Below are positions 46,488 through 54,029 of a stretch of DNA of 64,000 bases, in pieces (the stretch's first letter is position 1; every line of letters begins with the position of its first letter). Source of the DNA: Desulfobacula toluolica Tol2 (GTDB lineage: Bacteria; Desulfobacterota; Desulfobacteria; Desulfobacterales; Desulfobacteraceae); assembly GCF_000307105.1 (NCBI RefSeq), contig NC_018645.1, positions 1,934,578-1,998,577 of the forward strand. Direction: 5' to 3'. A program made the position numbers and the translations under genes. The notes beneath the pieces were generated by a model that worked only from the letters and a program-made list of their open reading frames with translations, did not search any database and had not been told where the DNA came from.

Positions 46488-46525
46488 GATAACCTCCTAA
46501 TCAATTTGATACTATTATTTATTGA

Positions 46526-46972
46526 TTAATTGATGGTGATTTGTTTGGGATTGGCAACTTCTGATTTCGGCAGTGTAAGATAAAGGATGCCGTCTTTCAG
46601 AGTAGCTTCAACTTTATCTGCATTTACATCGTCAGGAAGGGTGAAACTTCGTGAGAAGGTGCTGCCGCATCTTTCTCTGCGATGGGTTTTATAGCCTTCC
46701 GGGGTATCCACAGAGCGTTTGCCACTGATTTCGAGGTAGTTTCCTTGGATTTTAATGTTCAGGTCATCTTTTGAAATTCCGGGGATTTCAGTCTGTACTT
46801 CAAAGTTGGCACCATTTTCCAGAAGGTTGGTTCTGGGTGAATTAGATGGCAATGTGAAGGCAGGCCCATAAAGACATGATCGGTCAAAATCATTGAAAAG
46901 TCTGTCCATTCTGCTCCGGAGCAGATCCATGGCTCCGAACATTCTGTCGATGTAATTCATTCTTGTAAACAT
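46526..46972 (-). CDS. Hsp20 small heat-shock protein, type A copy 1
   Basis: 148 residues. N-terminus IDRMFGAMDLLRSRMDRLF, then the alpha-crystallin domain with TNLLENGANFEVQTEIPGI, NYLEISGKRS, STFSRSFTLPDDV and GILYLTLPKSEVA. It is the first gene of the cluster, and a good promoter plus direct repeats lie upstream. Confidence 0.93.
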   Translation of the reverse strand: MFTRMNYIDRMFGAMDLLRSRMDRLFNDFDRSCLYGPAFTLPSNSPRTNLLENGANFEVQTEIPGISKDDLNIKIQGNYLEISGKRSVDTPEGYKTHRRERCGSTFSRSFTLPDDVNADKVEATLKDGILYLTLPKSEVANPKQITIN

Positions 46973-47048
46973 AGCTGAGACTCCTTTTCTTTAATTCTTT
47001 TGTTTGTGAGGCTGAGTTTATCTCGACCTCCGCCTTGAATTTGAAACT

Positions 47049-47076
47049 AAAATAGACATAAAAAATAACATGTCAA
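47049..47076 (-). promoter_or_regulatory. Candidate sigma-70 promoter of the hsp20 cluster
   Basis: Minus strand TTGACA (47071-47076), 16-base spacer, TATTTT (47049-47054). Two direct repeats abut its upstream side. Confidence 0.5.
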
Positions 47077-47107
47077 TATAATTTTTATTACGAATATAAT
47101 TTTTATT
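47075..47107. repeat. 15-bp direct repeats upstream of hsp20 promoter
   Basis: AATATAATTTTTATT occurs at 47075-47089 and 47093-47107, an 18-base period, overlapping the -35 by two bases. It could be an UP-element-like or operator site. Confidence 0.6.
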
Positions 47108-47222
47108 GATAAAGTAATGAAAAATATTTGTTTCCCTTTTTAAAGGTACTCAGAGATGATGAAAGAGAAATTCTATGGCATGAGAAATCTTTGTCTGACA
47201 GTGCATTTTTTTATCATAAGCT

Positions 47223-47228
47223 GATTTA
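47223..47228. repeat. Target-site duplication, left copy
   Basis: GATTTA, identical to 50573-50578, immediately outside the left inverted end of the IS21-family element. Confidence 0.85.
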
Positions 47229-47285
47229 TGTCAGCGGCGGCGTGAAAATGTCATAAATCTCCCGGTTTAAAAATGTAGCTGGATA

Positions 47286-47322
47286 AAAGACCGGGCAGCG
47301 ATGACTTTGCCGACCGGTCTTT
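47286..47322. terminator. Hairpin after istB
   Basis: AAAGACCGG (47286-47294) and CCGGTCTTT (47314-47322) form a 9-bp stem just inside the left end of the element, following the istB stop; on the minus strand TTTTAT follows. It may also block read-through from outside. Confidence 0.6.
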
Positions 47323-47327
47323 CCGGT

Positions 47328-48062
47328 TTATTCTTCTGTCACGTCTCTCATTCTATAACTTTTGCCTTCAATAACGACAGGCTCTGTGTGGTGAAGGAGC
47401 CGATCCAGAAGTGCTGATGTCAGTGTCATGTCATTATTGAAGATCTGGGGCCAGTCCTTGAACACCCTGTTTGTAGTGATGATCATGGCACCTTGTTCAT
47501 AACGCTGACTGATAATCTGGAACAAAAGGTCTGCACCGATTTTGTCGATGGGCAAATAACCTAATTCGTCCATGATGAGCAGGGCTGGTTTGAGGTATTT
47601 TTTCAGTTCCTGTTTCAATTGACCGGCCTGCTGGGCTGCCACCAGATTATTCACGACATCTATAGCTGAAGCAAATAGAACCGTATGGCTTTTCAAGCAT
47701 GCTTGATATCCTAAAGCCGTTGCAATATGGGTTTTGCCGACACCCACCGGGCCGATGAAAACGATATTGTTTTTTTGTTCAATAAATTTAAGACGGAACA
47801 GATTCTGGACCTGGGGCTGGTTTATTTTCCGGGGCCATGACCAGTTGAACTGATCCAATGTTTTGATCACCGGGAACTTTGCCATGCGGATTCGGCGCTG
47901 TCTTGTTTTGTCCCGGCGCAGCCTTGATTCCTGTTTGACAAGTTCAGATAAATATTTTATGTGGGTCCACTGTTTCTGTGCTGCCATGGTTGCAACGGAT
48001 TCATAATTATCCCGGAGATAGGGTAATTTCAGGTGGGACAGATACTTTTCTAAATCAGGCAT
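47328..48062 (-). CDS. istB: IS21 helper ATPase IstB
   Basis: AAA+ target-selection ATPase that assembles with the IstA transposase, 244 residues, full length. Walker A is FIGPVGVGKTHIA (about 103-115), Walker B LLIMDELGYLPID (about 160-172), and sensor-type TTNRVFKDW follows. It overlaps istA by 8 bases. No sign of decay. Confidence 0.95.
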   Translation of the reverse strand: MPDLEKYLSHLKLPYLRDNYESVATMAAQKQWTHIKYLSELVKQESRLRRDKTRQRRIRMAKFPVIKTLDQFNWSWPRKINQPQVQNLFRLKFIEQKNNIVFIGPVGVGKTHIATALGYQACLKSHTVLFASAIDVVNNLVAAQQAGQLKQELKKYLKPALLIMDELGYLPIDKIGADLLFQIISQRYEQGAMIITTNRVFKDWPQIFNNDMTLTSALLDRLLHHTEPVVIEGKSYRMRDVTEE

Positions 48063-49530
48063 CTTGGTCTCCTATGGCGGTATAAATGTCAATGTCAGGG
48101 GCCTGGATTGTCAGATCCAACAAATCACTTTTATGGGTGAGGTAAAGGGCTCCGGGTTCCCTGGAGGGTCGGGAACGTTGTTCAAGGAGATTGGCGATAT
48201 ACTCGCAGGAAAATGCAGAAAATGAGAACGCATCTTCAATGGCCATGGCAACCTGCTCTCTGGAGTAGATTTCACTTAAGGCAACGATTTGCCGGACATG
48301 ATGAGAGGCATTCAGACGCCTGTTCTGCAACTGCTTAAAATATTCCTGGGCTTTGTCAGACAGGCTTAAGAATCGCATATATATGACTTGGTCTTTGGCC
48401 TTCTTTCTTTGGTTCAAAAGGATTTTTGAGTGATCCGGATCTTCAACATCCTTTCTGCGATCATAGCTCCTGACATGGCGGCCCACCAGTTTATTGTCGT
48501 GGTAAAAACAAATACGGTCCGGGTACAGTTTTGCTGTCAATGCCACACCGGCTAACTGGGCAGGCACGGTGTAATAATTGGTGTCAATGGTCACCCGATA
48601 CTGTTTTGAAGCCCGGACCTGCCTGATCACGCCGATATCATAGGGCTCAGCAGGCAGTGAATGAAGATGGGGCCGTTCTTCGGCATACATGTCACAGGGT
48701 TTTTTACCGGTCTCCCTGTGGCACCTGACATTGGCAACCGTATCAAGCCACTTTTTGCAAAGCGGTTCCATGATTTTAAAATCAGAGATTTCAAGGCCGT
48801 TGAGCAGATTCTTTTTGACATATCCCACTGCATTTTCCACTCGGCCTTTTTCATTGCCCTTTCGCACATTGCAGGGAATAATGGTAAAGCCATGATAATC
48901 CGCAAAATCAAGATACCTGGGATTAAATACAGGTGCTTTGCCAACGATCCTTTTTAAAACGGCGGATTTAAGATTGTCCACCATCACTTTTTCAGGCACC
49001 TTACCAAAAAATTCAAATGCGTTCTGGTGACATCCCAAAAAGTGCTCCATGGTTTGCGATACCGTAAATTCAACATACATCATTCGGCTGTGGCACATTA
49101 CCATTACAAAAAGACTCAATCGCCTGGTCGTTGAACCCACCCGGACCGTGCCGTAAGATCCCCAGTCTACCTGGGCACATTCACCCGGGGCAAAGTACAA
49201 TTTTAAATAGGCCTTGGTTTTGGGAGGCCGTACTTTTCTGACATAATCTTCAACAATGGTGATCCCGCCGGCAAACCCGTCTTCGGTTATCCGTTGAAAG
49301 ACCTGCCGGGAACTGTAAGGATGCTTTTCAAGCATTTGTAAGATGGTGTTTTTAAACGGGTCCAATTTGCTTTTCCTCGGGCTTGATTTCCGGGGCTGAT
49401 ACCTTTTCTGGTTGGCCCATCTTGCAACGGTCCTTGGGTCCAGGTCGAGTGAATTTGAGATCTGGCTGTAGGTCAAACCGTCCCGGGTAAAATAATTTCT
49501 GATTTGAACATAGGTCTCGTAATCAATCAT
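48055..49530 (-). CDS. istA: IS21 transposase IstA
   Basis: 491 residues. N-terminal helix-turn-helix (LTYSQISNSLDLDPRTVARW), then the rve/DDE catalytic core with CAQVDWGSYG (first Asp), VMVDNLKSAVLK (second Asp) and GNEKGRVENAVGYVK (Glu), and a C-terminal domain. Full length, overlapping its neighbours on both sides by 8 bases. Confidence 0.95.
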   Translation of the reverse strand: MIDYETYVQIRNYFTRDGLTYSQISNSLDLDPRTVARWANQKRYQPRKSSPRKSKLDPFKNTILQMLEKHPYSSRQVFQRITEDGFAGGITIVEDYVRKVRPPKTKAYLKLYFAPGECAQVDWGSYGTVRVGSTTRRLSLFVMVMCHSRMMYVEFTVSQTMEHFLGCHQNAFEFFGKVPEKVMVDNLKSAVLKRIVGKAPVFNPRYLDFADYHGFTIIPCNVRKGNEKGRVENAVGYVKKNLLNGLEISDFKIMEPLCKKWLDTVANVRCHRETGKKPCDMYAEERPHLHSLPAEPYDIGVIRQVRASKQYRVTIDTNYYTVPAQLAGVALTAKLYPDRICFYHDNKLVGRHVRSYDRRKDVEDPDHSKILLNQRKKAKDQVIYMRFLSLSDKAQEYFKQLQNRRLNASHHVRQIVALSEIYSREQVAMAIEDAFSFSAFSCEYIANLLEQRSRPSREPGALYLTHKSDLLDLTIQAPDIDIYTAIGDQDA

Positions 49531-49909
49531 GGGTGCCCTCCGCTGCCACTTTCAATATATCCGAAAGTCGCATCATGGATTTGCATCGCCTTGTCTTTTT
49601 CGGGACTGGGTCAAGACCAAGGACCTGATAGATAGGTTTTTGCCAGGCTATCAGACCATGCCGGATCAAACCGAACCGTGCTCCATGCAAATCAGCTTGA
49701 TCCATGGCTAACCTGCTCATAATGGCTTTGTCTCCATAAAAACTCAGGCCTTTACTGTCGGCCACACATACCAGGAATAGGTACAGAACCGATTGGACGT
49801 GCGTACATCGGTCAATGTATTTTTCACGTACCAGGCGATGATCGACCCAGCTGAAACTTTTGGGTACCTTCCGTATCCGGGACTTTAAAATCGGGGATTT
49901 TGCAATCAT
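49523..49909 (-). CDS. IS21 passenger protein 2 (HTH-like, unknown)
   Basis: 128 residues, overlapping the start of istA by 8 bases and the upstream gene by 86 bases. The central region (SFSWVDHRLVREKYIDRC, GDKAIMSRLAMDQADL, FGLIRHGLIAW) has the look of a winged-helix, replication-initiator-like domain. Lacks transposase motifs. Its place inside the element and the tight overlaps suggest it moves and is expressed with istAB; role unknown. Confidence 0.7.
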   Translation of the reverse strand: MIAKSPILKSRIRKVPKSFSWVDHRLVREKYIDRCTHVQSVLYLFLVCVADSKGLSFYGDKAIMSRLAMDQADLHGARFGLIRHGLIAWQKPIYQVLGLDPVPKKTRRCKSMMRLSDILKVAAEGTHD

Positions 49910-50381
49910 TTGAATCTCCTTCTATTTGGGGTTGTGAACATAAAATGTCCTGCCCGTATTTTTTCATACGAAGGAGAAAAGATGCTATGTCATCTTGTAA
50001 CGTTGTTCCGGTAAAATGAGCAATTAATCCTATTAAAACAGTTGGTTGTCCCTGTAAGAGATCTTGTAACTCAAAATCGATGATATTGCTTTTGTTTTCA
50101 GTAGGTTGGATCGGTAAGAGATCTTGTAACGCATGTGGTTGCTTTGGTCGTTTGGAGTACCCCGGATGATTTTCCCTCCATTTTTGGACCCGTTCAACGT
50201 TTTCCGGACATCGAAAATAATCCTGATTTTCGGATTTGCTCAGCCATTTTTCCTGACTTGCTTTCTTACTGGCCTTACGACATTCAGGTTTAAAACAATA
50301 TTGTTGAGATTTGTAATTTCTGGAGTCAGGCACAAACAATGTTCTGCAATTTTGGCATCTTTTCTTCAGAATACGCATCAT
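49824..50381 (-). CDS. IS21 passenger protein 1 (zinc-ribbon)
   Basis: 185 residues. The N-terminus has KRCQNCRTLF, then YCFKPECRKA, a CxxC...CxxxxC metal-binding arrangement, followed by a basic WRENHPGYSKR patch. The middle carries repeated LQDLLPIQPT / LQDLLQGQPT units, also visible as a repeated GAGATCTTGTAA at the DNA level. First gene of the element's transcript. A DNA-binding accessory role is inference. Confidence 0.7.
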   Translation of the reverse strand: MMRILKKRCQNCRTLFVPDSRNYKSQQYCFKPECRKASKKASQEKWLSKSENQDYFRCPENVERVQKWRENHPGYSKRPKQPHALQDLLPIQPTENKSNIIDFELQDLLQGQPTVLIGLIAHFTGTTLQDDIASFLLRMKKYGQDILCSQPQIEGDSNDCKIPDFKVPDTEGTQKFQLGRSSPGT

Positions 50382-50572
50382 CTACACATCGCCTCCAACA
50401 TAAAATTCGCTGCTTATGAAAGCAAATTTTACGGGAAGAAGATGCTCTTACGGAAGGAAGAAAAATGAAGAAGATAAGAATTAAATTTTTAATTTTTAGG
50501 AGAAGAAAATTAAACGAAGAAAACACATCTTGAAACCGGGACACCAAGAACATTTTCAGGTCGGGCCTGACA

Positions 50573-50578
50573 GATTTA
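50573..50578. repeat. Target-site duplication, right copy
   Basis: GATTTA immediately outside the right inverted end of the IS21-family element. Confidence 0.85.
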
Positions 50579-50723
50579 GGCTTGGCTATTAAAATCAGGG
50601 CTGAAAATGGCACTCTTGACACGATAAAATATGAAATTATTTTTTGAAAGATTTAAGGAATTGACATAAATAAGGCTGTGTCAATCCAAACCAAAAATTT
50701 AAATTATTGTTAAGGAGGAAACA

Positions 50724-50897
50724 ATGTCTAATGACTTTTGCATGGACTGTGGAATGTTGTTATCTCCCTACACACGCATATGTTCTGTTTGTGGGTATGA
50801 CAACAATTATAATGACTTTTCTGATATCGAACTGGATATGGATAAATTGATCAATGTGAATGATGATTTTGTACCTGAACATTATCCCGAATTTTAG
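50724..50897 (+). CDS. Small zinc-ribbon protein (57 residues)
   Basis: Starts MSNDFCMDCGM, then RICSVCGYDNN, giving two CxxC knuckles 11 residues apart, followed by an acidic tail (DIELDMDKL). A perfect AAGGAGG lies 5 bases before the ATG and a strong terminator follows, so it is a real monocistronic gene though shorter than common ORF cut-offs. Function unknown; zinc binding is inferred from the knuckles. Confidence 0.75.
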   Translation: MSNDFCMDCGMLLSPYTRICSVCGYDNNYNDFSDIELDMDKLINVNDDFVPEHYPEF

Positions 50898-50923
50898 CTG
50901 TCCTGAAAACAAAGAGATTCAGT

Positions 50924-50975
50924 AGGTGTCCTCAAAAAAAGATGTCTTTAAATGAGGACACCTTATTTTTCCTTT
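50924..50975 (+). terminator. Terminator of the small zinc-ribbon gene
   Basis: AGGTGTCCTC (50924-50933) and GAGGACACCT (50954-50963) form a perfect 10-bp stem followed by TATTTTTCCTTT. Confidence 0.85.
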
Positions 50976-51126
50976 AATAATAAAAAATCCATCTTAAAAT
51001 ACAGATGCATTCTGTTTTTATTTTCAACTTTTATGTCAGGAGTTCTGCATTTAGATTTTTATCTCTGATTTTCGTGTTGTTTTGGCAAGAAAACCAGAAA
51101 ACATCTTTGATTCTGGCTTGTCCAGG

Positions 51127-51957
51127 TTAAGTTACACTCAATTGATTGTCAACGGAATTGACACCATGACATAATTGAGCCAGTTTGAATATTTTATTTC
51201 GTTCTATTTCATCTGCAACAAAACCGGTAATTTTTATATCACCCAGTTTTTCGCATCCAATATTTAGATCAACATGCTCGGAGGATATTTCTTTTTTTAT
51301 CGTTGCTTCGACCCTTTTTTCAAGAGACAGACGTTTAAGGTTATCTTTGTTATTTTCTGTTAAAGGCTGTGTTTTTTCAATTTTTTTTGCATAATCAAGA
51401 ATCGTTGAGATAATGAGATCCGCGCCAAGTTTATAGTGATCAAAACAGCTGATTTGCCCTGTAAAAATAAGGTCATATGAATTCGTTTTTGAAATATCTT
51501 TTTTGAAAAGATACCGTATGAAATACTCACGCTCATGATCTTTTTTTGCAAGAAGTTTTTCAGCAAGGCTATGATTTACACGTTCTTTTTTTTCAAGATA
51601 AGAACATCTCACATTAAAAGGGGCCATAATTCGAATTTTTAACACATAGGGCTGATTCAGGATATACTGACCACCACGTCCCTTGATAACAATCTTGTCA
51701 TGACTTGCTTCTTCAAAAAGGATAGCCTGTACGAGACAGTTGTAAACCTCTGGGTTTTTAAAAAAATGTTTAAAAAAACCAGGTTCTTTTTCATTCGCCA
51801 AATCGTGCAGTTCATCGGAAAAATTGCAATGAAAGTCTTTAACTTTATTGTTAATTATGAACTTATCAATAAGTTTGTAATTTAGTTTTTTTGCAATTTC
51901 TTGAGCAATCTCATCACCGAAACTATAGGGTTGCCGTGAAATAGTAATTATTGCCAT
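51127..51957 (-). CDS. Cytidylate kinase-like protein with C-terminal BON domain
   Basis: 276 residues from the ATG at 51957 (AAAGGAGTTATAAA before it; an open TTG at 51975 is less likely). Residues 1-195 match the cytidylate-kinase-like family (MAIITISRQPYSFGDEIAQ, VIKGRGGQYIL, FDHYKLGADLIIS) but the loop is SRQPYSFGDEI rather than a canonical GxxGxGK, so nucleotide phosphorylation is uncertain. Residues about 215-276 form a BON domain (KRVEATIKKEIS, GDIKITGFVADEIERN, GVNSVDNQLSV). The fusion is unusual. Monocistronic. Confidence 0.8.
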   Translation of the reverse strand: MAIITISRQPYSFGDEIAQEIAKKLNYKLIDKFIINNKVKDFHCNFSDELHDLANEKEPGFFKHFFKNPEVYNCLVQAILFEEASHDKIVIKGRGGQYILNQPYVLKIRIMAPFNVRCSYLEKKERVNHSLAEKLLAKKDHEREYFIRYLFKKDISKTNSYDLIFTGQISCFDHYKLGADLIISTILDYAKKIEKTQPLTENNKDNLKRLSLEKRVEATIKKEISSEHVDLNIGCEKLGDIKITGFVADEIERNKIFKLAQLCHGVNSVDNQLSVT

Positions 51958-52500
51958 TTTATAACTCCTTTTCAAGTAATTATCATATTTTTTTTACATT
52001 ACCAGAAATCATTTATCGCGATAATTAAACCGGAATTGAAGAGGATAAGTCAGATAAGTCAATGAGTTAAGACTGCTTCCTACGCTACATCAAATGAGCC
52101 AATCGTCCATTAAGTTTAATACATTAGCATAACCGGGTCAACCTCCTTTGATCTCAAACAGCAATTTTCATTGGGGGGGAGGATCACAATCTGTGAAATT
52201 GAAATCCCTGTCGGCAGAGTTTGAAAAGACAGTCACCTTTTTAAAACCTGATAGAAAAATAAGCGCTAATTCTGTGTGAAAAGTCACTACACGTCTGTAA
52301 CTTTTGGCAACATCGGCCAAGACCGCCTATCTATAGCCCATTTGAACTTATATCTTCAAAAACAGCGGACAGACATGTAGCAAAAAAATACATTGATATA
52401 TCAATCATGCATGGCCGTTTGAAATCTTTTTATGTCTGAATGCAATATAATCCTTTGATTCTAATAGGATAACTTTTAGGTGTTCCATCTTTTTTTCTTG
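51958..52500. other. Intergenic region, no gene seen
   Basis: About 540 bases between divergent genes. No coding frame with support. It holds palindromes TATCGCGATA near 52015 and TTGATATATCAA at 52393-52404; the latter is about 100 bases before a sigma-54 promoter and could be an enhancer site for an NtrC-type activator. Confidence 0.5.
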
Positions 52501-52516
52501 TGGTACCGGGTTTGCA
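52501..52516 (+). promoter_or_regulatory. Sigma-54 promoter of the GcvH-like gene
   Basis: TGGTACCGGGTTTGCA matches the -24/-12 consensus (TGGYAC-N5-TTGCA), with exactly 10 bases between GG and GC. The ATG is at 52567. An NtrC-family activator gene (54026-55372) is close by. Confidence 0.75.
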
Positions 52517-52566
52517 ATATCAATGAATAAAAGCATTTAACCATTAAATATAAAGGAGGAGTAAAA

Positions 52567-53487
52567 ATGATACCCAAAAAACAAAAAAACATCGTCAAAG
52601 GGTTTCAAGTTGTTGAAAACGATTGTATCTGGATGAAATCGGGTATTGTCAGTTTCAAATTGTGCGATAATGCGTATGACTGCCGCACCTGTCCGTTTGA
52701 TAAAGCCATGCAGAAAAAAATGAATGCAAAACGCCATATGAATTCCCAAAGAGACTTTTCAAGGTGGGCTCAAAATTTAGAAAATATTTACAAATCAACC
52801 ACCCGTCCCTGCCGTCACTCGCTGACCGGTCGCGTCCATGCACTGAAAACCTGTCTTATGAACTATGAATGTTATCACTGCGCCTATGACCAGATGCTGG
52901 ATGAGGAAGAGTTGACCGGGCTCCCCGCAAAACCGTCTTTGACACTGGCATCCGGGTATCGCCTGGCCGACGGCTATTACTATCACATGGGACATACCTG
53001 GGCGCGGTTCGAGCACGGCGGCCGGGTGACGGTCGGGTTTGATGATTTCATGGTCAAGCTTTTTGGCCCCCCTTCAAAAATTTTGATTCCCCCCATCGGC
53101 ACTAATTTAAAAAAAGATCATGCCGGGTTGACATTTTCCCGCTCAGATAAGACGGCTACAGCCCTTTCACCTGTCACAGGGAATGTGCTGGCAGTTAACA
53201 TCAAAGCAAAGGAACACCCGGAAATCGTCCATGAAGACCCTTACCATGAAGGCTGGCTTTGTATCCTTGAGCCAAACATGCCCAAACGAAATCATAAGGG
53301 ACTTTTTTACGGAAAAGAAAGCCTTGAATGGACAGACCGCGAAAGCCAGAGGCTTTTACACCTGATCGAGCCTGAATACATGGACCTGGCTGCCACGGGC
53401 GGTGAACCGGTAGATGATATATACGGCAGTTTTCCTGAGATCGAATGGGAAATCCTTGTGAGGGAGTTTTTGAGAACCAAAAAATAA
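52567..53487 (+). CDS. Cys-rich GcvH-like (lipoyl-domain) protein
   Basis: 306 residues. The N-terminal 120 residues carry Cys clusters (CDNAYDCRTCPFDKAM and CLMNYECYHCAYDQML). The C-terminal part resembles glycine cleavage H protein: YYHMGHTWARFEHGGRVTVG, FDDFMVKLFGP, SPVTGNVLAVN, DPYHEGWLCILEP. At the place of the lipoyl-lysine the text is FSRSDKTATALSPVTG, so a lysine is present but the context differs from the canonical ESVKA. No gcvP or gcvT nearby. Preceded by AAAGGAGGAG and a sigma-54 promoter. Function unknown. Confidence 0.85.
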   Translation: MIPKKQKNIVKGFQVVENDCIWMKSGIVSFKLCDNAYDCRTCPFDKAMQKKMNAKRHMNSQRDFSRWAQNLENIYKSTTRPCRHSLTGRVHALKTCLMNYECYHCAYDQMLDEEELTGLPAKPSLTLASGYRLADGYYYHMGHTWARFEHGGRVTVGFDDFMVKLFGPPSKILIPPIGTNLKKDHAGLTFSRSDKTATALSPVTGNVLAVNIKAKEHPEIVHEDPYHEGWLCILEPNMPKRNHKGLFYGKESLEWTDRESQRLLHLIEPEYMDLAATGGEPVDDIYGSFPEIEWEILVREFLRTKK

Positions 53488-53501
53488 CAAGGGCGATACG
53501 G

Positions 53502-54029
53502 TCAGGGTGTCATGCGTCTTTCGCAGTCCCGGCAAAGATAAAAGGGAATATTGTCCAAATCGTCAATGGCCCCGGTAAAGTGCATGACACATTTGTTTTC
53601 ATTACAGTGGAAAAGATTGAACAGGTGTCCAAGTTCATGGAGTGCTACTTTAGCTGCCCTCTCATAACAAAGGGAAGGCGGCGGTAATGATCCGTCGGCG
53701 TTCTTATTCAGCCTGAACAGCGAAACTATGGCGAGATTGCCTCCCTGGACGGCCTGACCGTAAACATAATTGAAAATGGGAATAAAAATATCATGGGAAA
53801 TCACTCCGACAATTTTAGAATAATCGCTAAAATCCAATGCATCGAGCTTGTTGATTATTATACCGGCATCATACTTGAGCCGCCTGTCATCAAAAGCGGA
53901 CCTGGGAACGGGCTGCCGGGGCAGGACAATGGCCGGCCACTTGTAATAGGCCGTAACATTGGCTGCGATAACCTTTAACACGAACGCCGGGACCTCTCCC
54001 AGCGGCACCACCCCGATCTGTTTTTTCAT
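53502..54029 (-). CDS. Archaemetzincin-family zinc metalloprotease
   Basis: 175 residues. The active site HELGHLFNLFHC (about 131-142) is the archaemetzincin form HExxHxxxxxHC, followed by NKCVMHFTGAIDDLD (Met-turn) and CRDCERRM, the additional Cys pair of a structural zinc. Its start overlaps the regulator's stop (ATGA), so it is co-expressed with the two-component genes, and it ends convergent with the GcvH-like gene 14 bases away. Confidence 0.92.
   Translation of the reverse strand: MKKQIGVVPLGEVPAFVLKVIAANVTAYYKWPAIVLPRQPVPRSAFDDRRLKYDAGIIINKLDALDFSDYSKIVGVISHDIFIPIFNYVYGQAVQGGNLAIVSLFRLNKNADGSLPPPSLCYERAAKVALHELGHLFNLFHCNENKCVMHFTGAIDDLDNIPFYLCRDCERRMTP

Larger units (their letters stand above)
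47229..50572 (-). mobile_element. Complete IS21-family insertion sequence with two passenger genes
   Basis: 3344 bases. Both ends start TGTCAG and share, over about 50 bases, TGAAAATGT and TCCCGGTTT at matching spacing. GATTTA flanks both sides as a 6-bp duplication. The minus-strand genes in order are a zinc-finger protein, a small HTH-like protein, istA and istB, all overlapping. The joined flanks show no interrupted gene that I can recognise. Confidence 0.9.

Noticed and set aside
44316-47110. CIRCE (HrcA) or classical ROSE thermometer in the hsp20 cluster
   Set aside because: No TTAGCACTC/GAGTGCTAA pair was found, and the long hairpin does not pair with a Shine-Dalgarno sequence.
47110-47228. 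Gene interrupted by the IS21 element
   Set aside because: Joining the flanks without one GATTTA copy gives no convincing open frame; a short LRDDEREILWHEK stretch ends at a stop in the joined sequence.
50020-50135. Short repeats (GAGATCTTGTAA) as a CRISPR array
   Set aside because: Only two or three copies, in frame inside a coding gene and encoding repeated LQDLL units; no CRISPR array or cas gene was seen in the window.
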